DNA of 7,087 nucleotides from Flavobacteriaceae bacterium (GTDB lineage: Bacteria > Bacteroidota > Bacteroidia > Flavobacteriales > Flavobacteriaceae), in assembly GCA_029253805.1 (NCBI GenBank), contig JAQWYU010000027.1:1-7087 (forward strand). The letters are read 5' to 3'. Numbering within the stretch: the first letter of the stretch is position 1; every line of letters starts with the position of its first letter. The position numbers and the translations under genes were made by a program. Below are positions 6,528-7,087 of this stretch, in pieces. Under the pieces are notes generated by a model. The model did no database searches, had not been told where the DNA came from, and worked only from the letters and a program-made list of their open reading frames with translations.

Positions 6528-7087
6528 CTATTTCCAGTTTTTAAGTTTACTTGTTTTACCAATGCCAGGATTAAAAAAGTTAGTTGGATCCAATTGTTTA
6601 TAAAATTCAGTCAAAGAGGGTTTTGCAAAATATTCATGTCCAACATTATGCTCAGCAGGATATTCTGCACCTCTAGCTTCGTAAGTTTTTAATAATTCTT
6701 TTTTTAACTTATCAACATTTACACCTTTTTTAACAATGTAATTTAGGTGTAAGACATGGCAGAATAAATGACCATAGCAAAATTTCGTGTCTAGTAAATT
6801 ATTTATTTTTGATGGTAGTTTTTCAAACCAATCTTTTTCATTTCTTGGGAATGCAATATCCATTGATAACATTCCACCTGTTTTAACTTCATTTAGTGCA
6901 TGATAACGACCTATGGCACTTGCAGCAACATAGCGGTGTAAGATAGATTTTTCTGCTTCTCTTGTAGTACATTCAAAATAACCTCCTTCTTTATCATTGA
7001 AAAATTTATTGAAATATTCTTTCGCTTCATCTATTCCATCATCAGACATTTCAATTATCCAATGGTGTTCATATTTATCTCTAAACT
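6528..7087 (-). CDS. dld: Quinone-dependent D-lactate dehydrogenase, C-terminal part
   Basis: FAD flavoprotein on the inner face of the cytoplasmic membrane that oxidises D-lactate to pyruvate and passes electrons to quinone. Only the last 185 residues are present; the gene runs off the right edge. The reading frame stays open through the window end and encodes RDKYEHHWIIEMSDDGIDEA, matching the E. coli Dld region RNRYEHHLLLKMSGDGVGEA as I remember it, so the Met at 7047-7049 is internal and not the start. The fragment belongs to the membrane-associated C-terminal domain (Lact-deh-memb type). Strong signatures are DYIVKKGV-like NYIVKKGVNVDKLK, RGAEYPAEHNVGHEY and the C-terminal DPTNFFNPGIGKTSKLKNW, nearly identical to the E. 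coli ending. The family is about 570 residues, so about two thirds, including the FAD-binding domain, is outside. The stop is TAG. Confidence 0.95.
   Translation of the reverse strand, partial: FRDKYEHHWIIEMSDDGIDEAKEYFNKFFNDKEGGYFECTTREAEKSILHRYVAASAIGRYHALNEVKTGGMLSMDIAFPRNEKDWFEKLPSKINNLLDTKFCYGHLFCHVLHLNYIVKKGVNVDKLKKELLKTYEARGAEYPAEHNVGHEYFAKPSLTEFYKQLDPTNFFNPGIGKTSKLKNWK

Noticed and set aside
7047..7049. ATG as the start of a 173-residue protein
   Set aside because: The frame continues upstream to the window edge with residues matching E. coli Dld, so this Met is internal.
1..7087. CRISPR arrays, tRNA or rRNA genes, insertion sequences, toxin or defence genes
   Set aside because: Reading both strands I saw no spaced direct repeats, no cloverleaf or rRNA-like stretches, and no transposase or nuclease motifs; nearly all of the window is accounted for by seven genes.

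Overview
The window reads as part of a low-GC Bacteroidota chromosome, most likely a flavobacterium. The reasons are strongly A/T-rich DNA and codon use, A/T-rich leaders with no Shine-Dalgarno sequence, promoter-like TAnnTTTG boxes, and a long (577-residue) form of phenylalanine hydroxylase that I associate with this phylum. The taxonomic call is inference; there is no rRNA or marker gene here.

Positions 1-5066, all on the minus strand, form a tightly packed catabolic operon transcribed right to left: hmgA (homogentisate 1,2-dioxygenase), hpd (4-hydroxyphenylpyruvate dioxygenase), a long aromatic amino acid hydroxylase (phenylalanine 4-monooxygenase) and fahA (fumarylacetoacetase, cut by the left edge). 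The gaps are 0, 33 and 3 bp. Together the enzymes account for phenylalanine to tyrosine, 4-hydroxyphenylpyruvate to homogentisate, homogentisate to maleylacetoacetate, and fumarylacetoacetate to fumarate plus acetoacetate. Three steps are not encoded here: tyrosine transamination, recycling of the pterin cofactor, and maleylacetoacetate isomerisation.

Positions 5067-5255 are a divergent control region. An Lrp/AsnC-family regulator (5256-5732, plus strand) reads away from the operon and is the obvious candidate for its controller. The spacer holds a good Bacteroidota-type promoter for the regulator, a weaker one for the operon, and two short dyads that could be operators.

Positions 5738-7087 are unrelated to the pathway as far as I can tell. 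An exported protein of unknown function (5738-6394, minus) converges on the regulator with only 5 bp between their stop codons. A 133-bp gap with a perfect 13-bp inverted repeat follows. Then comes the C-terminal third of a quinone-dependent D-lactate dehydrogenase (dld, 6528 to the right edge, minus).

I found no mobile element, CRISPR array, tRNA or rRNA. The part least explained by known biochemistry is the ~280-residue C-terminal extension of the phenylalanine hydroxylase together with a ~45-residue insertion inside its iron-binding core.
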